DNA of 64,000 nt from Hyphomicrobium sp. (GTDB lineage: Bacteria > Pseudomonadota > Alphaproteobacteria > Rhizobiales > Hyphomicrobiaceae): NCBI GenBank assembly GCA_021732485.1, contig JAKFUV010000009.1, positions 372,001-436,000 of the forward strand. The letters run 5' to 3'. The first letter of the stretch is position 1; the number at the start of each line of letters is the position of its first letter. The notes beneath the pieces were generated by a model, which saw only the letters and a program-made list of their open reading frames with translations, did no database searches and was not told the origin of the DNA. The position numbers and the translations under genes are program-made. Positions 63,540-64,000 of the stretch are shown here, in pieces.

Positions 63540-64000
63540 CGCTGTCGATGGCATCGCCACCACCGCGCAATGTGCAGCAAAAGTCAATAAAATCGCATCG
63601 ACTATCGCGTCGTTACACACAAAAATATTTGCCGCGTGACACATCGGCGACGAACGAGAAATGCTCCGAAACGACCTTTGACAATCCGTCGTTTTTAGCC
63701 AACTGTTGTGTGGGGTTATGGGGCGGCGCGGGTGTGCCGATAGTTTGTATGCGTCAAGGGTTAGGGGCCGATGCCTCCGGGCGTCGCGTATCGGCGGCAC
63801 CGGGGCAGAGAACACCACAGCAGCATCGTAGCGGTGATCCGCGTCGCGGCGCGCTAGCTCAATCGCCATTGCAATCGGCTGGGCGTGCGATCGCCCCACG
63901 CGGTGACGCGCCTGATGCCGTGGCGCTCCAGCAGATGCGCACGCTCATCTCCCGATATTTTATAAATCTTCGCGCGGTCGTGCGGGTTTCACCTCAACAA
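63540..64000. other. 461-base stretch without a recognised gene
   Basis: After ptsP no complete gene is evident up to the right edge. A minus-strand frame at 63854-63988 reads ...AKIYKISGDERAHLLERHG... and ends in TAG but is closed by an in-frame TGA at 63989-63991, so it is at most a fragment. An AT-rich patch at 63580-63640 may be a promoter region. Confidence 0.5.

Noticed and set aside
62715-63899. 394-codon open frame on the minus strand
   Set aside because: Most of it is antisense to ptsP and the composition is His/Arg-rich without any domain pattern. The part beyond ptsP has no family features either.
1-64000. CRISPR array, rRNA operon, transposase, integrase or prophage genes
   Set aside because: No evenly spaced direct repeats, rRNA-like sequence or recombinase motifs were seen anywhere in the window.

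Overview
The window reads as a chromosomal segment of an alphaproteobacterium of the order Hyphomicrobiales (Rhizobiales). The evidence is gene order (glnD-murJ-trpS; tsaB-rimI-fur/mur-plsC-miaB-phoH-ybeY-corC-lnt-praR-metK-trmB; rimP-nusA-ylxR-infB-rbfA-truB...rpsO-pnp; fabI-fabB-fabA beside irr; ubiG/lysC/ptsP), an Irr-type Fur protein, a tRNA-His lacking an encoded G-1, and a palindromic repeat of a kind I recall from this order. The DNA is GC-rich and most genes use ATG, with several GTG or TTG starts. A family such as Hyphomicrobiaceae is possible, but the species cannot be fixed from the sequence alone.

Layout. 1-4.9 kb: end of glnD, then murJ, trpS, a universal stress protein and an Nfu-type Fe-S scaffold. 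5-14.7 kb: a flavin reductase, then a long plus-strand run for tRNA modification, acylation, phospholipid and lipoprotein synthesis, YbeY/PhoH RNA metabolism and small regulators. 14.8-16.8 kb: metK behind a structured leader, and trmB. 17-28.1 kb: the transcription/translation supercluster, interrupted between truB and rpsO by a cold-shock gene and a small secreted protein. 28.2-33.3 kb (minus): small secreted protein, metal-binding membrane protein, murI, fabI, fabB, fabA. 33.7-41.2 kb: irr, an SH3 protein, a 2-hydroxyacid dehydrogenase, an M50 protease, a MoeB-like enzyme, cysK, dut, coaBC. 41.4-48.9 kb: a copper chaperone, an MFS carrier, a fused sodium:solute symporter overlapping glpD, and an M15-like protein. 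49-52.4 kb: a ferric-iron ABC permease and binding protein with a cysteine-rich unknown between them. 52.8-59.6 kb: a histidine kinase, tRNA-His, a lipoprotein, a (6-4) photolyase, a LysM lipoprotein, a 57-residue DUF2256 protein, a two-gene copper-type module and ubiG. 59.9-63.5 kb: lysC and ptsP.

How it fits together. Most of the window is housekeeping. Metal handling is a recurring theme: Irr and a second Fur-family protein, the ferric ABC genes, the Nfu scaffold with an Irr-box-like palindrome upstream, PCuAC, a Met/His/Cys-rich DUF305 protein and a heavy-metal-associated membrane protein. GlnD and PtsP represent the two nitrogen signalling branches (PII and PTS-Ntr).

I see no CRISPR array, rRNA, prophage, insertion sequence or obvious defence island. 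The least explained items are the cysteine-rich protein inside the iron cluster, the DUF4212-symporter fusion overlapping glpD, the metal-binding pair at 57.7-58.8 kb, the structured metK leader and the Irr-box-like sites. I did not find a convincing wholly new system.
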